DNA from: Halalkalibacillus sediminis
GTDB lineage: Bacteria; Bacillota; Bacilli; Bacillales; Alkalibacillaceae
Length of the DNA stretch: 64,000 nt
Direction of reading: 5' to 3'
Assembly (NCBI RefSeq): GCF_002844535.1
Contig: NZ_PJNH01000003.1
Coordinates: 62,001-126,000, forward strand
Part shown: in pieces, positions 1-7,540 of the stretch
Layout: the number at the start of each line of letters is the position of its first letter
Numbering within the stretch: position 1 is the stretch's first letter
The notes under the pieces: model-generated
Seen by the model: the letters and a program-made list of their open reading frames with translations, nothing else
Databases searched by the model: none
Told to the model about the DNA's origin: nothing
Translations under genes and position numbers: made by a program

Positions 1-454
1 ACCCTTGTCCGTCCCAAATAGCTGTTGTTTCTGGACGACCTCCTCGCGTCGGACTACCTGTATTTCTCTCAGTCGAAGCACGGTTGACCAACTTCTGTTT
101 ACTAACTTCCCGAGCTAGAAATTCGAAATTCTCTTCGGTCCATTTATGCTCATCCCTTAGTTCCATGATGATACCTAAATGCCAACCGACTGAGAGCGCA
201 GTCGCGCCATCACCTTCAGCTATCTTTTCCTGCATCACTAACCACTCGTATAAAGATAAGTGCTCCCCGCCATATTCTTCCGGAAGGGTCATTGATAAGT
301 AGTGATTATTTTTTAATTGTTGTATTATTTCTTCAGCTAATTGACCTTTCTTATCAGATTCTTTTGCAAATGGTTTAATTTGATCAGCCAATTGGCTTGC
401 GCGGTCATATAATTGATGTTGCCGTTCATTTTGTAAAAACAATCCATTTCCCAT
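1..454 (-). CDS. acyl-CoA dehydrogenase, N-terminal part (cut by window edge)
   Basis: About 151 codons are visible, starting at the ATG complementary to 452-454 after a GAAGGGTG ribosome site; the rest lies beyond the left edge. The translation starts MGNGLFLQNERQ and contains LPEEYGGEHLSLYEW near residues 57-71, then ALSVGWHLG. The EYGG motif and the helical pattern are those of the N-terminal domain of acyl-CoA dehydrogenases, flavoenzymes that oxidise acyl-CoA to enoyl-CoA. It most resembles the Bacillus YdbM-type group. The FAD-binding and catalytic parts cannot be seen, so substrate and integrity are unknown. Confidence 0.85.
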   Translation of the reverse strand, partial: MGNGLFLQNERQHQLYDRASQLADQIKPFAKESDKKGQLAEEIIQQLKNNHYLSMTLPEEYGGEHLSLYEWLVMQEKIAEGDGATALSVGWHLGIIMELRDEHKWTEENFEFLAREVSKQKLVNRASTERNTGSPTRGGRPETTAIWDGQG

Positions 455-529
455 TTATTTCACCCTTCTCTATTAACCGATAAACTATCATATGTTATTA
501 CCCGAAAATCGGAAATGATAAATGTCTGT

Positions 530-1399
530 TCAAGAATAATTTTTTAACAATCTATGCTTATTTCCAAGCAGCAACAGTCCTACAAATAACAATGCTAACC
601 CGATACTCGACAGAAATGTCAACTCTTCTCCCAAAAGGAAAATTCCAAGCACAGCCGCGGTCAATGGTTCTGCCAAGGCTAAAGTTACTGCTGAGGATGA
701 CTGTATCTTTTTCAACCCTCTTGCGAATAAAATATAGGCGACGCCTGTTGCAATAATCCCCAAATGTAAAACACTTAAGCTCCCAGACAATGTCCCAATC
801 CACTGGAAATTATGAAAAAACAATATCGGTAGCAACATAACTGCAGCAGAACTGAAAACTACCGCGACTACTAAATCAGAGGAGTGATTTGTTACTAAAG
901 ATTTACTGACGAAAGTATACACAGCAAACGAAAATCCAGCTAAAAGTGAAAAAGTTATTCCTAGTGGTTCAACCACAATTGATTGATTCGATTGGAATAA
1001 CAACATACAACCGATAACTGCTAATAATGTTGAAAGGCCCCATACCCAGTCGGGAACCTTTCGGTATAGAAAAACCTCAAATAGACCCGCAAAAATAGGC
1101 GCACTGCATAAAGCAACGACGGTTCCGACAGCTACCCCTGTAACAGCGACTCCCGTGAAAAAGAATGGTTGGTAAGCAGCCATGGCCAAAGCGCTGAAAA
1201 ACAGTGGGAGTAGCGGAAGGTTCCATTGATAATTTTCACGCGATATAAATATGTATACGAGTAAAGCAATTCCACCAACTAGTAATCGAAGAGCCCCTAC
1301 AACTAACGGAGTTGCTTCTTCCGGTGCAAGTGCTTGAGCCGTTCCTGTGGTCCCCCACAAGATGGCTCCCAGCAAGACGAAAATAATATATCTATTCAT
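530..1399 (-). CDS. EamA-family (DMT) transporter
   Basis: 289 aa, almost wholly hydrophobic, with about ten membrane segments in two similar halves; LWGTTGTAQAL in the first helix is the usual EamA start. EamA/DMT proteins export or import small metabolites, but the substrate cannot be told from sequence. I chose the ATG at 1399 (MNRYIIFVLL) rather than the in-frame ATG at 1417 because AGGGG lies about 8 nt upstream of it, while 1417 has no ribosome site. It is a single gene: a repeat element and the terminator of the dioxygenase gene separate it from its upstream neighbour. Confidence 0.85.
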   Translation of the reverse strand: MNRYIIFVLLGAILWGTTGTAQALAPEEATPLVVGALRLLVGGIALLVYIFISRENYQWNLPLLPLFFSALAMAAYQPFFFTGVAVTGVAVGTVVALCSAPIFAGLFEVFLYRKVPDWVWGLSTLLAVIGCMLLFQSNQSIVVEPLGITFSLLAGFSFAVYTFVSKSLVTNHSSDLVVAVVFSSAAVMLLPILFFHNFQWIGTLSGSLSVLHLGIIATGVAYILFARGLKKIQSSSAVTLALAEPLTAAVLGIFLLGEELTFLSSIGLALLFVGLLLLGNKHRLLKNYS

Positions 1400-1448
1400 A
1401 AATAGACCCCTGAACATTTTTATTTTGTATCATTTTAACACGAAATAA

Positions 1449-1550
1449 GTGAGAAAAACTTGGCTTGTCGCCAAGTTCTAATGGCGAAAGCCTTTGTTTT
1501 TCACATACTTTAATCATTTAACAAAGTTAAACATTCTTAAAGTGTTAAAA
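1449..1550. repeat. Branched palindromic intergenic repeat, copy 1
   Basis: About 100 bp, matched by 22031-22130 with around 90% identity. The left half can fold as an outer stem (GAAAAAC with GTTTTTC) enclosing two hairpins: CTTGGC-ttgtc-GCCAAG and GGC-GAAA-GCC. The right half is ACTTTAA...TTAAAGT around TTTAAC-AAA-GTTAAA. It lies between the dioxygenase terminator and the EamA gene. Confidence 0.85.
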
Positions 1551-1578
1551 AAGCTGATGTGTCATCTACACATCAGCT
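1547..1578 (-). terminator. Terminator of the ring-cleaving dioxygenase gene
   Basis: A perfect 10-bp stem, AGCTGATGTG / CACATCAGCT, with a 7-nt loop, followed on the minus strand by a T run. Confidence 0.85.
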
Positions 1579-1584
1579 CTTAAA

Positions 1585-2547
1585 TCAATATTTTATCGGG
1601 TTCAATTTTTGTTCGATCTCTTCTCTTTTCGATTCTAAGAATGGAGGCAATGCGAGTGATTCACCAAGATAATCTTGATCCTCGTCGGTCGCAAAACCCG
1701 GTCCGTCTGTTGCTAGCTCGAATAGGATACCATTAGGTTCCCGGAAGTAGACGGACTTGAAATAAAAACGATCAACAAAACCTGAATTACCGACACCAAT
1801 TTCATTAAGTTTAGCTAGCCAATTTCTTAATTCACTCTCCGTGCTCACTCGGAAAGCGACGTGGTGAACTCCACCTCGTCCTAGACGTTCTTGTTTCAAC
1901 TCAGGACGCTCTTGGACGTGAAGCTCTCCACCCGTACCACCTTCACCTGTCTCATATACAACTACAGAGTGACTGGATTGATGGTGTATATAATCACCCG
2001 CTCGTCTGAAGCCCATGACTCGTGTAAGGATGGCTTCTGTCGGTTTGATATCTGGGACGGTTAAATGGATTGGCCCAAGTCCTATAATTCCATGAGTAGA
2101 GTCGACAGGACTCTTCTCCCAAGGGTGACCACCTACCACACCAAGGTTTTTCTCATCACTGACTAAGATCAAACGCTGTTTTTCAAAGTCTTCGAAAGGT
2201 AGAACTTTTCGGCCAAATTGTTCAATGATCCCTTCATTTTCTACTTCATATTGATTCAAACGGTTCTCCCAGTAACTCAGAGCCTCATCAGATGGAACCC
2301 TGAGTGAAGTGGTTGAAATGCTATTATTTCCGTTATGATTTTGTCCGGCTCGTGGAATTTCAAAAAAAGTCAGCTCTGTCCCAGGATTACCAACTTCATC
2401 CCCATAAAATAAATGGTACATGGAAGGTTCATCCTGATTGACCGTTCTCTTTACCATTCGCAACCCCAATATTTTCGTATAAAAGTCGACATTTTTTTGT
2501 GCATTTGCCGTCATTGCTGATAAATGGTGGATACCTAGTAGCTCCAT
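1585..2547 (-). CDS. Ring-cleaving dioxygenase, MhqO/MhqA-like (VOC family)
   Basis: 320 aa with two vicinal-oxygen-chelate modules. The first starts GIHHLSAMTANAQKNVDFY; the second has GPIHLTVPD near residue 160, GGVHHVAFRV near 225 and ILFELATDGPGF near 280, placing candidate metal ligands in the His and Glu positions. Length and motifs match Bacillus MhqO/MhqA, which cleave hydroquinone-type rings during quinone detoxification. The reading frame is open for 45 more codons upstream, but AGAAGG six nt before the ATG at 2547 fixes the start. An MhqR-like operator lies 46 nt upstream. The reaction is inferred from family membership; the metal and true substrate are unknown. Confidence 0.85.
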   Translation of the reverse strand: MELLGIHHLSAMTANAQKNVDFYTKILGLRMVKRTVNQDEPSMYHLFYGDEVGNPGTELTFFEIPRAGQNHNGNNSISTTSLRVPSDEALSYWENRLNQYEVENEGIIEQFGRKVLPFEDFEKQRLILVSDEKNLGVVGGHPWEKSPVDSTHGIIGLGPIHLTVPDIKPTEAILTRVMGFRRAGDYIHHQSSHSVVVYETGEGGTGGELHVQERPELKQERLGRGGVHHVAFRVSTESELRNWLAKLNEIGVGNSGFVDRFYFKSVYFREPNGILFELATDGPGFATDEDQDYLGESLALPPFLESKREEIEQKLNPIKY

Positions 2548-2592
2548 GTTATTACCTTCTTTCCTCTTGTTAATAAATATTTTAACAAGAAT

Positions 2593-2610
2593 TATCTCGA
2601 AATCAAAATA
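2593..2610. promoter_or_regulatory. MhqR-like operator
   Basis: TATCTCGAAATCAAAATA agrees at 15 of 18 positions with the MhqR operator as I recall it from B. subtilis (tATCTcgaattcgAGATa). It lies upstream of the MhqO-like gene, where repression by MhqR would be expected. The right half-site is weaker than the left. No mhqR gene is in this window. Confidence 0.5.
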
Positions 2611-2634
2611 AATAGCATTTTTGAATATTTGTAC

Positions 2635-2640
2635 TATAAT
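2635..2640 (+). promoter_or_regulatory. Probable -10 box of the AAC(6')-like gene
   Basis: A perfect TATAAT lies 24 nt before the TTG start at 2664. No good -35 hexamer is seen at 16-18 bp. Confidence 0.4.
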
Positions 2641-2663
2641 GTAGAAAAGAGGTGAGGAACATT

Positions 2664-3134
2664 TTGATAGCAATCGAACCATTCAGAAAAAATCATATGG
2701 ACTTATGGGCGAATTTTCGCCAAAAATTATGGCCAGAGCACTCACTGGAAGACATGACTATTGATGTTCAACATATTTTCGAAGGAAAGAAACTCGTTGG
2801 AGATGAAAAGACTTATGAAGGCTTTCATTTATTAAAAGATGATGAACCGATCGGCTTTATCGAGGTCAGCCTCCGTGATTCAATCGATTGGTACGATGCT
2901 TCTCCCATTGCTTATATAGAGGGATGGTTTGTTGAGCAATCTGAACGAAAAAAATCATTCGGAGCGAAATTAGTAAAGCATGCAGAAGAATGGGCCCAAG
3001 AACAAGGCTGCGATTATTTAGCTTCAGACTTAGAAAAGGATAATCGAATCAGCTTGCTGGCACACCAACGACTCGGCTTTACCATCGTCGATGAAAATGT
3101 AAAAGAGTACTTGTTGATTAAAGAAATAGAGTGA
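2664..3134 (+). CDS. GNAT acetyltransferase resembling aminoglycoside 6'-N-acetyltransferases
   Basis: 156 aa. LWPEHSLEDM near residue 24, SPIAYIEGWFV near 85 and ASDLEKDNRISLLAHQRLGF near 120 follow the order seen in chromosomal AAC(6')-I enzymes (WPDH, SPVAFLEGIYV, SDxxxDNxxSxxxHxxLGF). Such enzymes acetylate an amino group with acetyl-CoA. GAGGTG lies at the right distance from the TTG at 2664; the alternative GTG at 2652 lies inside that ribosome site, so TTG is preferred. A terminator follows. Activity on aminoglycosides is not shown by sequence; other amines are possible natural substrates. Confidence 0.75.
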   Translation: MIAIEPFRKNHMDLWANFRQKLWPEHSLEDMTIDVQHIFEGKKLVGDEKTYEGFHLLKDDEPIGFIEVSLRDSIDWYDASPIAYIEGWFVEQSERKKSFGAKLVKHAEEWAQEQGCDYLASDLEKDNRISLLAHQRLGFTIVDENVKEYLLIKEIE

Positions 3135-3140
3135 TATATT

Positions 3141-3172
3141 AAGGCACCCCACTGCTTTGGGGTGCCTTTTTT
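3141..3172 (+). terminator. Terminator after the AAC(6')-like gene
   Basis: Perfect 10-bp stem AAGGCACCCC / GGGGTGCCTT with an 8-nt loop, followed by T6. It runs into the stop codon of the converging gene. Confidence 0.85.
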
Positions 3173-3686
3173 AGAGAACATCGATCCAATAACGTTCAAC
3201 GATATTACCGCTCTCTTCAACAAACGATTCGTCTTGCTTTCCACCGTTTTTCAATATAACTTTTTGGGATGCTGGATTGTCTTGATTACACGTGATCAAT
3301 GCTCGTTCGATATCCATTGCCTTTAAAATACTCAAAGACTCTCCTAACATTCGCGAAGCGTATCCCTTCCCTCGCTCAGTCGGCCGAACACCATACCCTA
3401 CGTGACCTCCAATTTGAAGAAGTGGTTCATTCAATTCATGACGAATGTTCGCAGCTCCAAGGATTCTTCCGCCCGAATCCAATAGAAAATATGTAGAACT
3501 CGGAACCCAACCAGGTTTAACCCCGCTTGGATCTTCTTTCTTAATCAGACGCTTCATAAACTCACTAAAGTCATCAGGGATTTGTCTAAGTCCCGATGGT
3601 ACAATCTTTTCATCATAATCTAGCCAATCATTGATGTATGTAAAATATTCTTTCTCAGAAACTTCATTTGCCTTCACAAAATTCAT
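3171..3686 (-). CDS. GNAT family N-acetyltransferase
   Basis: 171 aa. The acetyl-CoA-binding region VRPTERGKGYASRMLGESL (near residue 103) and the following NPASQKVILKNGG identify a GNAT enzyme of the RimJ/RimL-like kind. The N-terminal MNFVKANEVSEKEYFTYIND is typical of the uncharacterised Bacillus acetyltransferases of this length. It converges with the AAC(6')-like gene and is followed closely by ykuS on the same strand, with a terminator between them. Substrate unknown. Confidence 0.85.
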   Translation of the reverse strand: MNFVKANEVSEKEYFTYINDWLDYDEKIVPSGLRQIPDDFSEFMKRLIKKEDPSGVKPGWVPSSTYFLLDSGGRILGAANIRHELNEPLLQIGGHVGYGVRPTERGKGYASRMLGESLSILKAMDIERALITCNQDNPASQKVILKNGGKQDESFVEESGNIVERYWIDVL

Positions 3687-3707
3687 CTCGCATCCCCCTA
3701 ATGAATG

Positions 3708-3733
3708 AAAAAAGCAGGGGGCTCCTGCTTTTT
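3708..3733. terminator. Hairpin between the GNAT gene and ykuS
   Basis: AAAAAGCAGG / CCTGCTTTTT with a 6-nt loop and T runs on both sides; it overlaps the ykuS stop codon and could end ykuS transcripts on the minus strand. Confidence 0.75.
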
Positions 3734-3968
3734 ACACTCGTTCGTTCACTTCCTGTACAACTTCTTCTGCTGTCTTTCCGTTACAATTTATAACTGGTGC
3801 TTGAGTGGTTGCCTCACTCATACCCATCACATTCTGATCTTGTCCTGAAACGCAACAACAATCACAATCTTGTGCTTGGTCCGCTTCTAATGCAACTACT
3901 TGGTGCCCGTTCTCTTGCAATGCTTGTTTCACATCACTCAAATTACCTTCTACTGCTATTCTAGCCAT
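3732..3968 (-). CDS. ykuS: YkuS/UPF0180 family protein
   Basis: 78 aa. MARIAVEGNLSDVKQALQ at the N-terminus, AQDCDCCCVSGQDQNVMG near residues 32-49 and a C-terminal NCNGKTAEEVVQEV match the UPF0180 family, known in B. subtilis as YkuS. The four clustered cysteines are characteristic. The function is not known. A good AGGTGAAATG ribosome site precedes the ATG. Confidence 0.85.
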   Translation of the reverse strand: MARIAVEGNLSDVKQALQENGHQVVALEADQAQDCDCCCVSGQDQNVMGMSEATTQAPVINCNGKTAEEVVQEVNERV

Positions 3969-4054
3969 TCATTTCACCTCCCGTTTTCCCACGTTAGTTT
4001 GCATAACGAACAGGAAAATTATTCTCAAGGAGGTGAATTTTTTCTTTTATAGGA

Positions 4055-4489
4055 TTATATCTTTTCCCAACTTGCAATCGGTCCCTCTTTTTTTTCAAAT
4101 AATGGATGAGGGATCAGTACTTTACTCTTCGATTCACTAATCTTCTTCAACCTTTCGGGATCCCGTTTTCTAAGCTTGGCACGCAAATGTGCCCACTCGT
4201 AATCTAATTGGCCTGTTGTTACAGGAATCGGGTCACACGCTTCGGGTTGTAAAATCTTTGAAGAATCAAAATTGTAACCTCTTGATTTTGCTTCAATATA
4301 TACATATTGAAGATAAATGCCAATTGCTTTCATCGGTTCCTCGTGTTGATAAAACCTTTCTAACTGGGGGTGGTTTTGATAACCCTTCGTTTGTCCAGCT
4401 AACACTTTCTGTGCTAACAATGTTTCTCGCCATAGCGCAACTAACCCTTTGGCGTCCAAATAACTAGGATTGATTGACCATAACCTCAT
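4055..4489 (-). CDS. Pyrimidine-dimer DNA glycosylase (T4 endonuclease V family)
   Basis: 144 aa. MRLWSINPSYLDAKGLVALWRETLLAQ, NHPQLERF and AEAKSRGYNFDSSK-like segments match the bacterial pyrimidine-dimer glycosylase family related to T4 DenV. These enzymes cut the glycosidic bond at UV dimers and nick the backbone; the N-terminal amine and the Glu of LWRE are the expected catalytic groups (by family). It is the last gene of a four-gene operon, 13 nt after the 5'-3' exonuclease gene, which suggests that incision and excision are made together. Confidence 0.85.
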   Translation of the reverse strand: MRLWSINPSYLDAKGLVALWRETLLAQKVLAGQTKGYQNHPQLERFYQHEEPMKAIGIYLQYVYIEAKSRGYNFDSSKILQPEACDPIPVTTGQLDYEWAHLRAKLRKRDPERLKKISESKSKVLIPHPLFEKKEGPIASWEKI

Positions 4490-4502
4490 TCAACACACCC
4501 CT

Positions 4503-5363
4503 CTAAAACAACGAATCTAACCGTTTGAATTCAAGCTCTTGGAATTTCTCCATTGCACGTTCACGATTGATTCGAAATTCAGCTTCATTCAGGTCACATG
4601 TCACGCCTGTTTCGCAATTGATTTCAGCCAGTTTTCTAGATAAATGAACCATCTCTAGATCATTCTCGAATTTTGCACGCTGCGCTTTTGTCAATTGGTC
4701 CAAATTGGCCAAAATATCTTCCAAAGTCCCATGCTTTTGTAATAATTTCAAAGCAGTTTTCTCACCAACACCACGAACGCCAGGGTAATTATCGCTCGTA
4801 TCACCCATCATCGCTTTCAGCTCGATCATCTGGTATGGCGTAATTCCTTTTTCTTCAGTAAATCTCTCAGCATGGTAAATATCATAATTTCCATACCCTT
4901 TTTTCAACAAAATCACTTTGATATTCTCATCCAATAACTGAAGAATATCTTGGTCCCCTGTTAAAATATGTACCTCCGCTTCACTTTGATAGGCTTTTGC
5001 AAGTGTACCGATACAGTCATCCGCTTCATAACCGACTTCTCCAATATTCGGGATTTCCATCGATTCAGTCACTTCTTTGACTAGATCGAATTGTGGTACT
5101 AATTCTTCTGGAGGTGCTCCTCGATTGGCTTTATAGTCTGGATACAGATCATTCCTGAACGTATGTGCACCCATATCCCAGCAACAAATCACATGGCTAG
5201 GTTGGAAGGTGTTGGCTGCAGTCATCATATGACGGACGAATCCGTGCACGGCATTTGTCGGAACCCCTTTGCTATTGACCATGAAATAACCACTCATCGC
5301 AGTTGAATAAAACGCTCGAAATAACAATGCCATCCCATCTACTAATAATATCTTTTTTTCCAT
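4503..5363 (-). CDS. ypcP: 5'-3' exonuclease (YpcP-like, PolA N-terminal type)
   Basis: 286 aa, about the length of B. subtilis YpcP. Metal-binding acidic motifs are in order: LLVDGMALLFRAF at the start, CCWDMG near 62, YEADDCIGTLA near 114, LTGDQDILQLL near 135, and MGDTSDNYPGVRGVGEKTA near 187 that begins the helix-hairpin-helix. This is a free-standing flap/5'-3' exonuclease lacking polymerase domains, acting in primer removal and repair. It is 10 nt downstream of an unknown 97-aa gene and 13 nt upstream of a UV-dimer glycosylase gene. Confidence 0.9.
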   Translation of the reverse strand: MEKKILLVDGMALLFRAFYSTAMSGYFMVNSKGVPTNAVHGFVRHMMTAANTFQPSHVICCWDMGAHTFRNDLYPDYKANRGAPPEELVPQFDLVKEVTESMEIPNIGEVGYEADDCIGTLAKAYQSEAEVHILTGDQDILQLLDENIKVILLKKGYGNYDIYHAERFTEEKGITPYQMIELKAMMGDTSDNYPGVRGVGEKTALKLLQKHGTLEDILANLDQLTKAQRAKFENDLEMVHLSRKLAEINCETGVTCDLNEAEFRINRERAMEKFQELEFKRLDSLF

Positions 5364-5373
5364 TATGTTCCCC

Positions 5374-5667
5374 TCACTTTCGCTCTACTTCTCTGAATTT
5401 CTCTATGAATTCACTCGGATTCTCTTTGACCTGCAATGTAAAAACACCCTTAGAAGTATGCAAATAAAAGAATCCATATCCCTCAGATAACATTTTGTAA
5501 GATAGATCGAACACTTTCTCTATAGAAAAAACAAGCTCATCTGTCGTAATCTTCTCTTCGGTCAATTCGACCCAGAATTCCTCTTCGATATATTTCTGTT
5601 CGAAGTTCCAATGGTCTATTTCTCTTCGCACTTTCACATAAGGATGTCTGAAAACCATTTGAATCAC
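5374..5667 (-). CDS. Conserved-looking small protein, unknown function
   Basis: 97 aa, not recognised. It begins MIQMVFRHPYVKVRREIDHW and is rich in aromatic and charged residues; no signal peptide, membrane segment or metal motif is seen. The secondary structure suggested by the pattern is mixed alpha/beta. It lies 2 nt after the M20 peptidase gene and 10 nt before the exonuclease gene, so it is surely co-transcribed with them. Confidence 0.7.
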   Translation of the reverse strand: MIQMVFRHPYVKVRREIDHWNFEQKYIEEEFWVELTEEKITTDELVFSIEKVFDLSYKMLSEGYGFFYLHTSKGVFTLQVKENPSEFIEKFREVERK

Positions 5668-5669
5668 TC

Positions 5670-6815
5670 CTACTTTGATTGCCCGCAGGTGACTAGAAGC
5701 ATCGCCAACAAGGCACTTCTTTTTGGCATTTCTTCTATGATCACATGTTCATGTGAAGCGTGTGCTCCATCACCAACTGCCCCTAAACCATCAAGGGTCG
5801 GGGCTAATTCAGCCGTGAAATTAGCATCACTGCCACCACCTGTAGACTCTTCTTCTAATTCAAACCCTAGATATTTTTTTGATAAAACACTCGCCTGATC
5901 GAATAGGGCTTCAATTTCATCCGTCCGCTCAAGTGGGGGACGGTAGATTTCACCTGTAACTTCAATCTTAACCTCATCATCTTGAGGAGAGAGCGCTTCA
6001 ATCAATGGAACGACTCGGTCCATTTCTTCTTGAGTTTGGACTCTTACATCCACTACTGCGTGCGCTTCTTCAGCTACCACATTCTTGGACGAACCTCCGT
6101 CAATAATCCCAACATTGACTGATGTCCCTTTAACTAAATCAGTCAAAGATGATAGATAAGTGATTTGTTCAGCAAGCTCTGTAATAGCACTTGCTCCCTT
6201 TTCAGGCTCAATTCCGGCGTGAGAAGAAACTCCAGTCACACTGACATCGAATGTTCCAACGCCTTTACGCGCCGTTTTTAACGCACCGTTTTCCCCTAAA
6301 GGTGGCTCCATTACAAATACATGTGAACTCTTCTCAGCTTCCTCCATGATGGCTTCCTTGGATGTCGGGCTTCCAAGCTCCTCGTCACTCGTCATTAACA
6401 AAACAATTTTTTTGTTCAAATGGATATTCAGCTCATGAATCGCTTGAATAGCGAATAAAGCCTGTACAATGCCAGCTTTCATATCAAAAGTCCCTGGTCC
6501 GTATGCTTTTCCATCTTCCACGTAAAATGGCATTTCCTCAATTGTTCCTTGTGGCCATACGGTATCAAAATGAGTGAGGATTAATAACTGCTCCTCACCT
6601 GTTCCCCATTCAGCACGTATATGATCGGTATATTCGTCACTTGAAATTCGTGTATAAGTTCCCTCTGTCATTTTCGTAAAACAGATCGTCAGATATTCAG
6701 CAATTTGCGAAGTAAGTATCGGCTCCTGTGATGGGGATTCCATTTTCACCAAATCTTCCACAAGCTCAAGCATCTCACCCTGACGATTCTTCAAATACTC
6801 AATTATTTCCTCCAT
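5670..6815 (-). CDS. M20 family metallopeptidase (glutamate carboxypeptidase-like)
   Basis: 381 aa. Zinc-ligand motifs are complete: LTHFDTVWP near residue 80, GPGTFDMKAG near 107, MTSDEELGSP near 142, MEPPLGE near 168 and GDGAHASHEH near 350, with the dimerisation domain between (DVSVTGVSSHAGIEPEKGAS). The profile is that of the carboxypeptidase G2/ArgE/DapE group, acting on a C-terminal or N-acylated amino acid. GGAGG lies 6 nt before the ATG at 6815; a further ATG at 6836 has no ribosome site. First gene of a tight operon with two DNA-repair genes; no functional link is evident. Confidence 0.88.
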   Translation of the reverse strand: MEEIIEYLKNRQGEMLELVEDLVKMESPSQEPILTSQIAEYLTICFTKMTEGTYTRISSDEYTDHIRAEWGTGEEQLLILTHFDTVWPQGTIEEMPFYVEDGKAYGPGTFDMKAGIVQALFAIQAIHELNIHLNKKIVLLMTSDEELGSPTSKEAIMEEAEKSSHVFVMEPPLGENGALKTARKGVGTFDVSVTGVSSHAGIEPEKGASAITELAEQITYLSSLTDLVKGTSVNVGIIDGGSSKNVVAEEAHAVVDVRVQTQEEMDRVVPLIEALSPQDDEVKIEVTGEIYRPPLERTDEIEALFDQASVLSKKYLGFELEEESTGGGSDANFTAELAPTLDGLGAVGDGAHASHEHVIIEEMPKRSALLAMLLVTCGQSK

Positions 6816-6905
6816 GTATATCCTCCAATGTTGCATCTCGCTAGTTAATATTATACACGTTTTCGTTTAGCGTTTCCTACCAAAAGGGAACTGGAATTAT
6901 AAAAA

Positions 6906-6934
6906 TGCAACCACTAATGTAAAGGAAGCGTCAT
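6906..6934 (+). promoter_or_regulatory. ECF-type promoter of the sigma factor gene
   Basis: TGCAAC (-35) and CGTCAT (-10) are separated by 17 bp, 25 nt upstream of the ribosome site. The AAC and CGTC cores are those recognised by Bacillus ECF sigma factors, so autoregulation is likely. Confidence 0.6.
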
Positions 6935-6958
6935 ATTAGGTAAGAAAGGAGGTTGGGG

Positions 6959-7540
6959 ATGTCAGTGTTCGAACACGATAAAGACTATAGTCAAAAAATG
7001 ACCGAACAAGATAGATTACGAATCGTAGAAGAATGCATGAATGAATACGGGGACGAAATCAAACGTCTTGTTTTCACATACGTGAGCAATCATGCCGATG
7101 CAGATGACATTTCACAAGAAGTATTTCTTAAGGTTTATCAAAAGATAGACCAGTTCAAAGGTGAATCAGAGCTCAAAAGTTGGATTTATCGCATTGCTAT
7201 TAATAAGAGCAAGGATCACTTAAGAAGTTGGAAATACCGGCAACAAAAGTTAAAAGATAAGATGGAAAGAACGTTCAAGAAAGAATCAGCTGTAGAGCAT
7301 CAAACGCCTGAACATATTTCCATTGAAGATGAAGAGGCGAATACATTAATGGAACATGTATATGAATTACCGGTGAAGTATCGTGAAGTGATTATTCTTC
7401 ACTACTTTGAACAATTATCCACAAAAGAGATAGCTGAAGTATTAGAGACAAATTTGAATACTGTCAAAGCTAGATTGAAGCGCGGTAGAGAGCGTCTAAA
7501 GACATTCCTTGATGGAAACGGGGGTGAACAGTTTGGATAA
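6959..7540 (+). CDS. ECF-type RNA polymerase sigma factor
   Basis: 193 aa. Region 2 includes RLVFTYVSNHADADDISQE and SWIYRIAINKSKDHL (residues about 35-85); region 4 has LPVKYREVIILHYFEQLSTKEIAEVLETNLNTVKARLKRGR near 135-175. The ATG at 6959 is chosen because AAAGGAGG lies 6 nt upstream; a TTG two codons earlier is not needed. The downstream anti-sigma gene overlaps its last codons. An ECF promoter upstream suggests it transcribes its own operon. A paralogue lies at 48902-49471. The signal it responds to is unknown. Confidence 0.9.
   Translation: MSVFEHDKDYSQKMTEQDRLRIVEECMNEYGDEIKRLVFTYVSNHADADDISQEVFLKVYQKIDQFKGESELKSWIYRIAINKSKDHLRSWKYRQQKLKDKMERTFKKESAVEHQTPEHISIEDEEANTLMEHVYELPVKYREVIILHYFEQLSTKEIAEVLETNLNTVKARLKRGRERLKTFLDGNGGEQFG

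Noticed and set aside
2652-2654. GTG as the start of the AAC(6')-like gene
   Set aside because: This codon lies inside the GAGGTG ribosome site; the TTG at 2664 has correct spacing.
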